64,000 nucleotides of DNA from Favolaschia claudopus (Eukaryota; Basidiomycota; Agaricomycetes; Agaricales; Mycenaceae). Positions within the stretch are counted from its first letter, which is position 1, and every line of letters begins with the position of its first letter. Below the pieces are notes generated by a model. The model saw only the letters and a program-made list of their open reading frames with translations, was not told where the DNA came from and made no database searches. Position numbers and translations under genes: made by a program. This document shows positions 10,813-21,661 of the stretch, piece by piece. The stretch is taken from positions 744,001 through 808,000 of the forward strand of contig JAWWNJ010000055.1 of the NCBI GenBank assembly GCA_037176885.1, written 5' to 3'.

Positions 10813-11289
10813 CTGAAGAATCGGAGTTTGAATGTTTGATGGGATTCTCGAGAAAATTTCAGAGAAAAACATTTGAATGAAGAAGCGGGGGGTCCCCGCG
10901 GCTTCTTTGATCCAAAACATTCCAAACTGCGGATGAATAGGACGGCTTTAGAGAGCGCAGGGTTAGAGTTTGATTCGAGCGCTTCTCTGATTTGATGTAC
11001 TTCCGAAAAAGGCAGGAATGACGCCTCATAATGAAAGTGACGGCATCGCCGGCCGCGGCGAGAAGTTGAGTCCAGAAACTGTCAACGGAGGTAGAGTGGG
11101 ATCTAAAATTAGGTCGCCACGAGTCCTTCGTTAAGGTTTTCTCTCATGAAATACCAAAGGGGACGAGCGGGAACCGGGCCTCACTGGCGGCCCGTTCGTT
11201 ATCTAAATTTGTTCCAAGACAAAGTTTTTGTCTTGAAGTCCCCTTCCCCGGGAAGATGGATAAGATCTCTAGCGGGCGATCACAAGTCG
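10813..11289. other. Non-coding stretch between gene D promoter and the polypurine tract
   Basis: No supported reading frame. It holds a stem-forming pair, ACAAAGTTTTTGT near 11219-11231, and scattered AGCGGG hexamers. It would be the 3' untranslated part of the gypsy-like element if the LTR call at 11326 is right. Confidence 0.35.
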
Positions 11290-11325
11290 TCAACTCGGGA
11301 GAGTTGAAATCTAGAAAGGGGGAGA
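11290..11325 (+). repeat. Hairpin plus polypurine tract, copy 2, directly before TG
   Basis: TCAACT (11290-11295) and AGTTGA (11302-11307) form a stem, then GAAAGGGGGAGA runs to 11325 and is followed at once by TGATAGGG. This is the expected layout for plus-strand priming next to a Ty3/gypsy 3' LTR. It matches the module at 4813-4851 in order and spacing. Confidence 0.55.
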
Positions 11326-12985
11326 TGATAGGGCCGCTCAGCGGCTAGGCATGAAATGCCCGGAATTTATCGATTTTCGAGACCTATCAGCGGGAGAAGT
11401 GAGGCTAGGATAATAGAAGATATGCCCGTCCTCGCGGGCAGTATCTTATTGCTGAGGATAGCCGACAAGCTGGTGGGCCACCAACGGGTAGCAGCGGCTT
11501 AGCGACGTTTCCCTAAACATGGGTGCGAGACTCTGCCGCTGACTATTTCTAAACTGCCGGGCCAAGAGACTTAGTGGGAAACTACTATCTCGAGGTGCTG
11601 GAGGCGACCAAGAGGAACTACCGATCTCCCTGAGGTTAGGCGCTCACCCGCCGACACACATGAAGAAGATCTAGCGGGGGACCGTCTGAGTTCAACTTCG
11701 AATTCAGGATGGCCGCCACTCTACCGACGAACATCATCACCGGCAGACTCTAGCCGAGCACGCCGGCTGATCACAGACAGCCGGGACTTAACCGACTACC
11801 AGCGGGAGCACCGCGGGGCCAGCGGCTACCTAGCCAACGGCTCTGACAGAATGATGAGAAGGACATGGCGAGTTGCCGGGGGCATTTCCCGCTGATTGCG
11901 GATAACCCGAACGGCGAGTGGCGAGCCGTTAGCGCGGCTCGGCTCTCCCTATTCTCCCTGGGACTTAGACTGTTCTGAAGATAGGAGGCGAGACGAACTT
12001 GACCGCTGTCGAGCCGTTGACTAACTCCTCAGCGGGAAGCCTTTCCGACTTCGACTCGACCAGCGGCGAGGCCATATTATGAAGAAGGAATTTCGTGTCC
12101 CCTCCCGGGGACATGGCAACCAGCACGCCATTGCACTGCAATAAGGCGCAATACCCACCCGCCCGCATGGACTTTTTCCGGGAGGCAGTCTTTTTACTCA
12201 CGACTCGCAATCCTGAATATACCATTGGTTCCCAGCGGGCGCGGCATCAAACTTGGACACTCTCTCATCATGATTTTATTTGGTTGTTTCTGCTCCCGCT
12301 GCATGTATTTAATCCCCCGCTGTACTTTTTGTCACTCAGTCAATTACCTACCCGTAGACAAGGGCAGTTTGTAGCGGACTCTAGAATTTGAATTGGAACT
12401 TTGAAAGAGACTAGACTTGATATCTGAGAGAGACTCGAGTGATACGGAAAGACTTGTGGCATACCGAGCCGCCAGAACTTTGAGAGCCCCGCCAGCCTTT
12501 GAGCCCGCGCCCTCCTGAAATACGAAGCCCCGTCTCTTGCAGTTCCGCGGTATAACCAAGACCCCCGTTCGTGCTTGATTCCGCGCCGTCGACGCCCCGT
12601 GTGCCCTGCCGTTCCGCGGTATTCAAAGACCCCCGTTCGAGCTCGCCGCCGCGTAGTGGTGTAAGTGCCCCGGCCACTGTTAGTGTCCGCGCCATCGACG
12701 TAAGAGCCCCGCTCCTCGCCAGAGCCGCGCCAGTTGAATAAGAACCCCGTCCCGCTGAGCCGCGCCTTCTGCCCGCCGGTTGTCATCCAGAAAGCTTCTT
12801 CCCGGTTGACGATCCACTACCGGGCGACGCTTTTCTATTGGCACGGAGACCCTCCCCGCTAGACTCAGAATTTCTCATTTCGAAGTCTCAGAAAGAGTGA
12901 CTCTTCGCTTCTCCCGCTGCGAATCGTTTTTGCCCGCTACGTTCTCGCTAGACAATCTAGTAGTTCGTCCCGCTCAAACGTAGTG
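11326..12985 (+). repeat. Candidate 3' LTR of the gypsy-like element (right end approximate)
   Basis: It starts with TG directly after a polypurine tract, is non-coding on both strands, and contains a TATTTAA at about 12306 that could be a U3 promoter. Downstream of this lies a GC-rich tandem repeat. The dense AGCGGG hexamer pattern stops just past 12.97 kb, which I use as the approximate right end. The 5' LTR would be outside the window, so LTR identity cannot be tested here. Confidence 0.45.
12542..12700 (+). repeat. GC-rich tandem repeat, ~69 bp unit
   Basis: GTTCCGCGGTAT begins at 12542 and again at 12611, each followed by AAGACCCCCGTTCG or AAAGACCCCCGTTCG. A third, weaker copy (GTGTCCGCGCCATCGACG) starts near 12685. 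The repeat lies just downstream of the TATTTAA in the candidate LTR. Confidence 0.6.
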
Positions 12986-13047
12986 ACCTTGATTGATTGA
13001 AGCTTGCACAAGTATTCTGAGGGACGATACGTGCTCCCGCCACCCCG

Positions 13048-13067
13048 AACACACACACACACACACG
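13048..13067. repeat. (CA)n microsatellite
   Basis: A run of about nine CA dinucleotides sits between the gypsy-like block and the MULE gene. Confidence 0.85.
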
Positions 13068-13092
13068 TCGTATTGGATTAGATTTAGTGATT

Positions 13093-16000
13093 TTATATTT
13101 CGGTATATTTCACGCCTACACCTACACGCACCGTTTCATCGTGAGCTTCGGGTAGCAAGAGGGTCCAAATCGTAGAAGGCTCCCGGAGACTGCTAGCAGG
13201 AGCAGCACACTCATATTGAGGCAGGCGGGGACAGATCTGCTCCACTGTGTCAGCAACTCTAGTTCTGGTACTAACTATTGTATCAGGACTTACGACGAAA
13301 GTAGCGGGCAGGTGTTGTAGATCCACCCTGGGTTTGAAGACACGGAATGTGTCCCGCAGCAGCGAAGCGACAACACCGGTCTCATCTCTAAGGAAGCTCG
13401 AATAAAGTGGACGCAGAAGGGTCTTCAAGTAATGAGCCCCGATGACGATACCACATGGATCGAAGTCCAGCAGAGCTGAGAAGCCGATGAGCTCAGCCCA
13501 AAATCCACAGGTAAAGTCGTCTTTCTGTAGCCCATGGTATGTGGGTACTCCGTACCGAGGACCAAGAGCTGCCTACTGGGAATGAGATACAACTCTATTG
13601 CCTTAGAGATTCAGTGGAACTCACAGGCAATGCCTTTGGCCGGTTCGGAAGAAAGAATTGATGGAGGAGTCGTTGGTCTTGGATGTCCAATAACAGACTG
13701 TTGTCTTCGGGAATGCTGAGCGAGTTGTGCCATGTCAGCGTGGGTGGATCGGTTCTCAAGGCATGGTGAAACATAGTCCAGTGGTCGGCACGGCACTCAA
13801 AGTATACAATGCAGTTCACAGTCTGCTGATGACGACTCTCGACCAAGTCGGCCAGCATGTGAGCGTTAGCCTGTCTCAGCTTAACACAAATGAGAAACAA
13901 TTGACGGAGAGGCACACGGGGATACTACACACCTGCTGAACAGAGAGTGGCTGCATCCAATTAATCGCAAGCAGGTGCCTGCGGAATCCTAGCTCCGGTG
14001 GTCCTGCGAGGAAGATAATGCCTCGCTCAACAGCTATTGCACAACTATTCATGAGCGCAACAAAAACCCCCATCTTGTCAAGCCGAAGTTTGTATCGTGG
14101 GTGAAACCAAAGAGCTGTATTTTGAAGAGTCGTGATGGAGAAATCCTCCGCATTCAAAAATTTGTCGGAGTCTCGAGGTGGAATTGGGGGGTCGAGACAA
14201 AGCCGGAGGTGCAGACAGAGGAGGCGGTGGAGGTGCCGGTACAGATAGAGGTGAAGCTAGACGAAGAGCATATAACTGACAAAGTCTTTCTGCCCGTGCA
14301 GCTCGACGAGCCAAGTCCTTGCGATCGGAGAAATACAGCAGACTGTTGCGATGGACCCGCACCCGCTTAGCTGGCCCCCTCTTCTTTATGAAACGTGGGC
14401 TGTATCCATACGTCCCCGGTACAATGTTCAGCAGCTTCCTTCGCCAAGGTCGCAGTGGCTTAGCGTTCGCAGGTCGCCAGAAGAAACTGCAGAGAACGAT
14501 TCAATGAGCCTGCCTCTGTACAAGCAAAGACGCACACGTACCACGATATTCACCGAAGTACGGCTCCACTTCATCCTCCTTCTCATTCTCGTCATGTTGC
14601 CGCAACTTGGAGAAGACATTGTCCAATTCTGCATCGATGGTTCGGTCGTTCGGGAGTTTGCCTACGTGACGGTCGCCTGGCTCCTTTCCCCATGGGCCAT
14701 TTTGAATTCGACTTCGACTTTGACTTCCCTTTGGTCTGTGTCTTCTTCGACTTCGCCTTTGGGGCAGCTCGTCGTTTCGTCGGCTTCTCTGTCTCAGCCT
14801 CTACCACTGCCAAACAACACAGATTCAGCGTGCGCTAGAAGTGCTCAGCAAGAAACAAGCCCACCTCTCCAGTTCGAGTTTGGTCCGGCTTTCCTATATA
14901 TGCGCGCAGCGACGATGTCAACGCAAGCCTTTCCCGTGTACTTATAGTCACTGCAGGGGCAAGACAGCGGCATGAGCACCACTGTGTGTTGAACGGGGCC
15001 ATCTTTCCTAAAACTAAGTGTCAGTACGCACGGCAGAGACGAGACAAAAGTACATACTCGACCCGTCTAACCATGAACGTGTCCGGAACTGCCGACGGGG
15101 TAACCATTTCCGTCTCCCATAGCTTGTTTGCATCATGATTGAGCTGTAAGAAAGCCTTCGACGGACCACGGTCTGGAGTTGGGAAGAAACAGAAGTATGG
15201 GAGATGATGGTTAAGTATGATGGAGGCGAGTTGGTCGATACTGCAGAGGCTTAGGACACGATGAAACGTCAATCTGCGACAGCCCGACATACCGTTTATT
15301 GTGCTTGTTGTCCAGGAAGACTGCGTTGAATTGTTTGAATGCAGTTTCGGCCCAGTTGTTGGTGTTCCAAGTATCGTCTCGACTCTGACCAGGAGGCATT
15401 CCTATATCCGTGAAAAGCTCTGAGAAGATGTAAGTGGTAGACCAGATGATACCACTGAGGAAGAAAGACCCACTGATCCACGGCTCAACGAACCAGTTCT
15501 GGTCGAAGTATTCTTGGACCACCTGAAGTACCGGTTTCCCCGCATTCTTCGCTTTCTTTGTGTTGGGTTGAGGAACACGCTTCGAACGAGCCTTAGCCTT
15601 GGGTTGGGGTGATTCATCCTCCTCCGACGACGACTCTTCCTCTTCCTCCTCCAAATGTAAGGTGGCGATCCGTTCTGCTGCAGCAGCTTTTGTCAAAGTG
15701 TCTTGATCAGTTTCTCCGAGAAGATCCACGAGCCCGGCATGGAAGGTGCGCTTGGCATCTTCCCATTGTTCCATAGAACGACAGCGCTGCAGTGCACGAA
15801 AGAGGATAAGGATTTGAGCTTTCATAGTCACCGGAATAGTGAAGCCAAGGCCCTGGTCTCCGTTGTCGAAGTCGAATCGAAGAATGGCGAAGATGACATG
15901 GAACTGGCAAAGGCGGATGTAGTAGTTTGTTATCCCCAGCTCAAGGAGGGCTTGAAGACGAGATGTTAGACACTGAAATGGCTGGGAACTCAAGGGACAT

Positions 16001-17901
16001 GCTACCTTCTACTATGCCGTTGTACTCCGATCGAGATTTATCGATGTTGATGTTTGTGAAGTCGAACTTGCCATTTGCTGCAATGCGCTGGCACCGTGCA
16101 TAGAGACGATCGGTTGCAGCGGGGTCCCTGTGATGAATCCTGGACTTGTCTAATATGGACCGTTAGCCAGGTCAGAACTTGCGAAATGACGATGCGACAT
16201 TTACCGGCCGCAACTTCCTGTGCACAGGCTTCTATCTTACGAATCGTTTCGACGAACCAGTCCTTGATAGTCGATGCTTGAATGTTAGCAGAGATGAGGT
16301 ATGCGCCTACTTTCTTAGTTATACACTTTCATTTGTCTGTGCAGCGCACTCACCAGGCATGACATGTTTCCCTTCATTTGCTGTGCAGAGTACGGTTGTC
16401 GCTGCGCGGTTCTCGTTATGCAGGCGATGTGTCGAATCCATGAAGAGTGTGCCGTTGGGGGCTGCAGTGTTAAGAATGGTGCTGTCAAGGGAGAAGTTGT
16501 CCGTAATTGCGACAGTGAATTTCGATTTATGATCAGGAGCCTCGAAGTCATGAGGATTGTAGCTGTGTCAAAGAACGGCGTAAGTGTAAACCCTATACAG
16601 AGATAGAGATCCTCACTAATACATGTCCCGACTATTGCGTTTCACCATTAACCAAGTCGCACGAAATGGGTTCCGAGCCAACCGAGTTCTATGCTTGCTT
16701 GTTGATACCATGACACGGACCTGCTTCTGGGTAGGAATACGATGCTCTGGAAGTTGTACAGAACCCCCCGAGGAGCTGGGGAGAAGGAATTGTCCGACAA
16801 GATCTAAAGCCAGAGATAAATACTAGCCCCTCTATCCCTCTAAAACGAAAACTCACCCCTTTGAATTGCCGTAGCCCTTGCACCAAAACGTCGAGCTCTG
16901 TCCATGATCTGTAATCGGAGGAAGCGGGAAAACATGAGGAGCCACAATCGGCTTTGGTCGACATCTTCATGCTCTCCCTTCTGCCAGATCTTGACAACGG
17001 CTAGGTTATCTGCGGTGATTTCAACCTTTTCCCAAGTAAGTGCTGCTGGTACGGTGCTTCGAGAGAGAAGACGGCCATTTACCTGCAATCGAACCTCTGA
17101 ACTACACTTGTTCCACCTCTTCCGTGCAGTACCGTCGTCACTGTCTTCGCTGTTTTCATCGTCTTCAATAGCCTCGCTCGCTGCATCGCTTCCAATGCCA
17201 GCATCGCTATGTTCATTTGAGGGCTGATGGGTAGTCGCCTGGCTTGCAACGGAATCCAAACCCGAGTCGGGTGGGACACGGTCATGAACGCCTGCACATA
17301 CATAAAGCCATCTCCAGACTGGGCGGTTCTTCGAAACAGCCATCTCCTGTGCTTCTGGACTCGCGATGCTGGCCCAGCGAACCACAAATTTTCGGGCACG
17401 AATGTTGTGAGGGCTGTCTCCCGGATGACCAAACCAAGTCAATTTGACAAGCTGAGACTCGCTGTGCTCTTTCGGTTGATAGTCGTTTTTCTAGTAGAAA
17501 GAAGTTAGAATCGGATTGTTTACAAGCACCGGTAGTCTGACCTGCTCGTGAAACCATTGCGGAAGATTCTCTGTGTTGATGATGTCGACAAGCTTATAGC
17601 CCTGAGCAGTATAGTTAATGGCCTTCAGCATTACAGGCGCCTCATGCGCTTCGATGCGCTCAGACACAACGCCGTACTGCTCTCCGGCCAGAAGAGCTTC
17701 ATGGGCTTCTTCACCTCTCAGAGGTAGACCACCGGGAGCCTCGGGACCTGGGGCATCCGGAGGTAGGGTGGGAGAGCGCGGTCTCAACACTTTTTTGATC
17801 TTTGCATTGAGAGCAGCTTTGCCTCGCTGGATAAATTGGAACTTCTTGCGCCCATGACGAGGTGGGTTGTCCGCAGATTCATCACTCCTTTCTTTGCCCA
17901 T
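13093..17901 (-). CDS. MULE-type DDE transposase with SWIM-like motif and C-terminal Ulp1-like (C48) peptidase domain
   Basis: This multi-exon gene starts MGKERSDESADNPP at 17901. After a basic, acidic-linker N-terminus come the MULE DDE landmarks: FMDSTHR (first D near 16433), INIDKSRSE (second D near 16041), LCQFHV, and NNWAETAFKQF (E near 15347). A SWIM-like motif CPCSDYKYTGKACVD follows at about 14914-14970, then a Lys-rich linker and a proline-rich stretch. The C-terminal part has Ulp1-family signatures: DHW (~13780), WHNSLS (N where D is usual), GLQKDD and TCGFW (catalytic Cys near 13509). It ends VGVKYTEI at 13093. Exons are separated by short GT-AG introns, and one gene is the simplest reading; two adjacent genes are possible. 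MULE elements carrying Ulp1 are known in plants. Confidence 0.65.
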
Positions 17902-18926
17902 GGTTGTGAGAGTAACGAGGAAGAGACACTTTGGCAGCGGAGGCAAATTGTCTGAATGATGCGCACGGACCAACGGACCAACGAAAGTTTTGCGGCCCAC
18001 AGCAGTGGAGGGGAGGGTGGACAATTTTATTTGCAGTATAAAAGTGTTGTACATGAAGGTATTAGTGCCAGGTGTTTGAGTTGTTTAAGCAGTTGGGTAG
18101 CAAGTTTCGAAAAGATCGGACAGAAAAGACATATAGACTGGATAGATACATCTTATCGAGAATGGCAGCAGTGAATGGCAGGAGCGACATGGGAGAGCTG
18201 ATAGACATGGTAGAGACACCCTTGAACACGGTTTCAATCGAATTGAGCAGCATAGAGTGAGCGAGTGAATGGGCAAGGTGAGGATGTCGACAACGTTCGA
18301 GTCTCCGGCGTCTTGATTTGTTTGCTTGCGTTGGCGTTCGGAGTACTGAATGTGGTGGACTGAGATGGATAGTAATGTTCCGAGTGAGACTCAGAGCAGT
18401 TGAGAGAGGCTTTAAGGCTCGCTCAGATAGCGAGAAATGCTGGAAGAGGTACGAGAATGAGTCCCCACGCTCACTTTGACTATGTTTGGGTCATGAGAAA
18501 GTTCCGAAAAACTCTTCCTCTGCAAGTTAATTTCGGACTGGTGACAAATTCCAGGTTTCCTGAGAGGGATATACAGCCTAAGAACCTCCTCTGAGCAGCC
18601 TCTAGCTGGGGCTAACAATTTTGACGACTGTAGACTGACCCGACGAAAAATTTCCATATTGGGTACCACCGACAAACCTCGCCAAGACACGTAGAATAGA
18701 TGTATATACCAACTTCCATGCAGTATCCAGATTTTCCTAAAGACATTGACATCACATTTACCTACTAAGATGGTCTCTGGCCATGCCAGATGAAATTCCA
18801 CAAGTGTACAATGGTTTTCGTCAACATACCACATTTGGTGTGACGAAGAAAGATCGACCCAAATTGTACCTTCAAACAGCTTACATGTTACAAAATGAAT
18901 ACATTGGATTGAAAGAGACATGAACA
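17902..18926. other. Spacer between the MULE gene and the next minus gene
   Basis: No supported gene. It contains the 5' flank of the transposase and would be where an element end or promoter should lie, but I found no convincing inverted partner near 13.0 kb. Confidence 0.3.
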
Positions 18927-18927
18927 A

Positions 18928-20865
18928 TCACACTCCACCCTTAGCCTGGCTCCTAGTACTATAACGAACGGTCACCAGATCCTCGGGGAAGTTTTCTTTC
19001 TCGATGGTCTTCACCGCTCGGCGGCGCTTTTTGCCGAACGTAAGACGACTTTTGTATTCGATTGACCGAACGAGACGTAAGGGGATTGGGACGTCGACCC
19101 GGTCTCCCAGTAGAGATCTGTGAGCTTGATTGAGCAAGTTGGATAATTGAATGAACTGGAAACGTGCCTTTGGAGGGCGTCCGGCGCGACCTGCGCAGGT
19201 AGCCTGCACTTGCTTGATATCAAGCTTGTTTTGCATGGATTCGTAAAATGACGCAGGGCCAAGCGTCGTAGCAAACCCCGCATTGGAGACATCTTTGAAC
19301 GGAGAAGGTTGGGAGAAAAGGAGTCAGTATTGGAGATACATAAAAAGATTGAGAATACATCTGTTTTGGCGTTCCATGATGGGGGAGGAATTGCGCGAAT
19401 GACGTGATAGCGATTATTCTGTGCTCGAAGAGGCGCACTTCGACGCGCTTGAACTGATTTGAAGTAGGAGTCCATGTGCCGTAGTATGGTGTACCTGGAG
19501 CAAGTGAGTACAGGCAATCATCGAGAGAGTGTGTGGATCACGCACCAATGACATGAGTGGGGTCGAATAGACCTCGAGATTGGTAGCGGTCATATAGAGC
19601 GGCAGGTATGCAAACCTTTGTTCTGCGATACACTTGGACGTAGGATTTGAGGAAGTTCTGGTTGGACACCTCATGAAAGACGAAAGGGTTATTGGAGTTT
19701 GGAAGGCCAGCGCAGCGGGTGTAGTATTCTTCGGAGCGCCAGGTGGCCATGAATTTGGGAAGGTAGGTGCGAAGTTCGTGGAACATTTCACGGCTTGCGC
19801 AAACCTCGAAGCTGGGAGTGTCTGGATGCATGGCCAGACCGTACAAGAGGTCGTTAGCGAGATGCTGACCGAGTCCGCCGCCTGGACCTTCCACGTCAAG
19901 AAGGGCGTCGAGAATAGCGGTGTCGTCTTCTTCTTCAAGAACAGAGGCTCTCCAGTTGTCCAGGACCCGTAGCGCTTCATCCAATTCGATCACCCAGTCT
20001 GGCCCTCCACGAAAGCGACGCCAGAGCCGGTCCCACAGCTAGATGCTTCAATGAGAGGGGTAGAAAGAAAGAGAAGTAGCTAACGTACCCCAGTTCCACG
20101 ACGCAAGTCATTCCATTGCAGAAGCACCGCAGAACTAACCACATGAAGCTAGGTCATACGAGAGAAGTCCGTGACGATGAAGGCGTGTTTCTCCATCACA
20201 ATCGCAGCGAGAATATTGACCTTGTATAGCTTGTTCTTCTTTCTAGCACCAGGCTCAACGAATCGGTCCGGCATAACGAAAGATCGGAGGCGTTGAGCTT
20301 TAGCCTTGTTGGGATTGTTTCCAGGGACGGAGACAGCGACCATTTCGTCGTAGTCAGAGCGAGCCATGCCTCGGATGTTGCCCTCGAGACTGAAGTGGCA
20401 GACAAGGGCGTGCTTGGGGGAAATGTTTGAGTCATTGTAAAGAATCGACGGAAGTTATTGGCAACATACATGGCCGGCTATGATGACAAGACATTTACCT
20501 CGCGCCTCGACGTGAATCGGGCCAGGCTGGCGTTGGCGTTCGAGAAGATACTTCCAAGGGGCATTTTTCGGAGTTCGTTTGAGGTCGTGCGTGTCGATAG
20601 CGACAGAAGAGACGGGTTCGAGCGAGGGAGTATAGTCCCCAACGTCCGCAGAGAAAGTTTCGTGGGATTTAGCAGCCGTGCCTTCAGCAAAAACGCGGGG
20701 CATGACGGTTAAGAAGCCTGCAGAGATGATACTTCGTCATTTGCACTAGAGGCAGTCGCGACTGAACGTACCTGTGGGCCATACCCCCTTAGCTTTCTTA
20801 GCAGCAAGTTCCAAAATGTGCTTCAATAGCTTTGCTAGCGCGTTGGCGACTTGTGATTCAGGCAT
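18928..20865 (-). CDS. Unknown multi-exon gene upstream of the MULE transposase
   Basis: The model begins MPESQVANALAKLLKHI at 20865, and an intron (about 20718-20772) joins it to GFLTVMPRVFAEG. Later exons include a segment with NNPNKAKAQRLRSF, a long one starting ELDEALRVLDNW (about 19980-19550), YGTWTPTSNQFKRVEVR, and a basic C-terminus (RPPKARFQFIQLSNLL ... TRSQAKGGV) ending at 18928. I do not recognise the family. Same strand and closeness to the MULE-type gene suggest a second gene of one transposon, but this is only positional. Some exon boundaries are uncertain. Confidence 0.5.
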
Positions 20866-21393
20866 CCTTGCCTGCCAGTGGGCTGAGACTTTCCAGAAGG
20901 GACGTGTGAGAGACGAGGACAAGAGAGAGGCGAGTCCGAGACGCGTTGAGTCACACTTGTGACCTTCGCACCGTGCGACTGACCTTCCCGATAAGGCGCG
21001 GTGCCCCCTAAGCTAATTTATTATTTGAAATCACGCATGTACATCGTAGAGTCAAGGTGATATCCTATATGTGCTTAGAAAGTCGAAAGACATCGTTTTC
21101 ATAAAGATCGGACAGAACGAGAACTGCGCGGACAGAATCGGCTTGTGTAGGACAGAATTAAGATGCCGGAGGACATCATACGGTTTTGCAACTGCGAAAT
21201 CAAAATCGACTCTCGGTTCCTATCACATCAGTTAGCGCCGCTCTCCTCGACCCCTTCGACGTCTACTGGGCTCTGAGACCTCAAGCTCGCAAAATCTAGT
21301 AGTAGGCGGCGAATATAGTCATGACTATTACTAGATCATACATTACTTCAAATAAGCGAATATTATCATATCATTATTCCTCTCCATCTCTAC

Positions 21394-21615
21394 TTACGTT
21401 GTCCTCGTCCGGCACATCATCAATGCATCATCTGCAAATACAAGAGCAACCTCCGCAATGCTAGCCAGCACTCCAGGAAGTGCTACAGATTTACCTTTGG
21501 CAACATACCACCCATATGCACTTTGCAGCGCCGCTAGCTTGTCAGCTTTACGAGGATACTTGCTGTTAGACAAGATCTCCGGCACTCCGCGAGCACGGTA
21601 TGCATTGAGTTGTTT
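21394..21615 (-). pseudogene. Short fragment of an unrecognised conserved-looking protein
   Basis: A minus frame reading VPEILSNSKYPRKADKLAAL and then YGWYVAKGKSVALP has protein-like composition with no neighbouring exons I can join. It may be a remnant of another transposon protein. Confidence 0.25.
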
Positions 21616-21661
21616 GTGAATGAGGGGTATTAGGGGAAGTCAAGTATCGCTTTAGAAGAGC

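Noticed and set aside
10960..10985. tRNA B-box-like GTTTGATTCGAGC
   Set aside because: No matching A-box or acceptor stem around it.
1..13000. Starship-like giant cargo transposon
   Set aside because: No tyrosine-recombinase (DUF3435-type) captain is visible, and the block has a gypsy pol and LTR signals instead.
13000..21100. Terminal inverted repeats of the MULE element
   Set aside because: I compared the edges near 13.0, 18.1 and 21.0 kb and found no convincing inverted match by eye.
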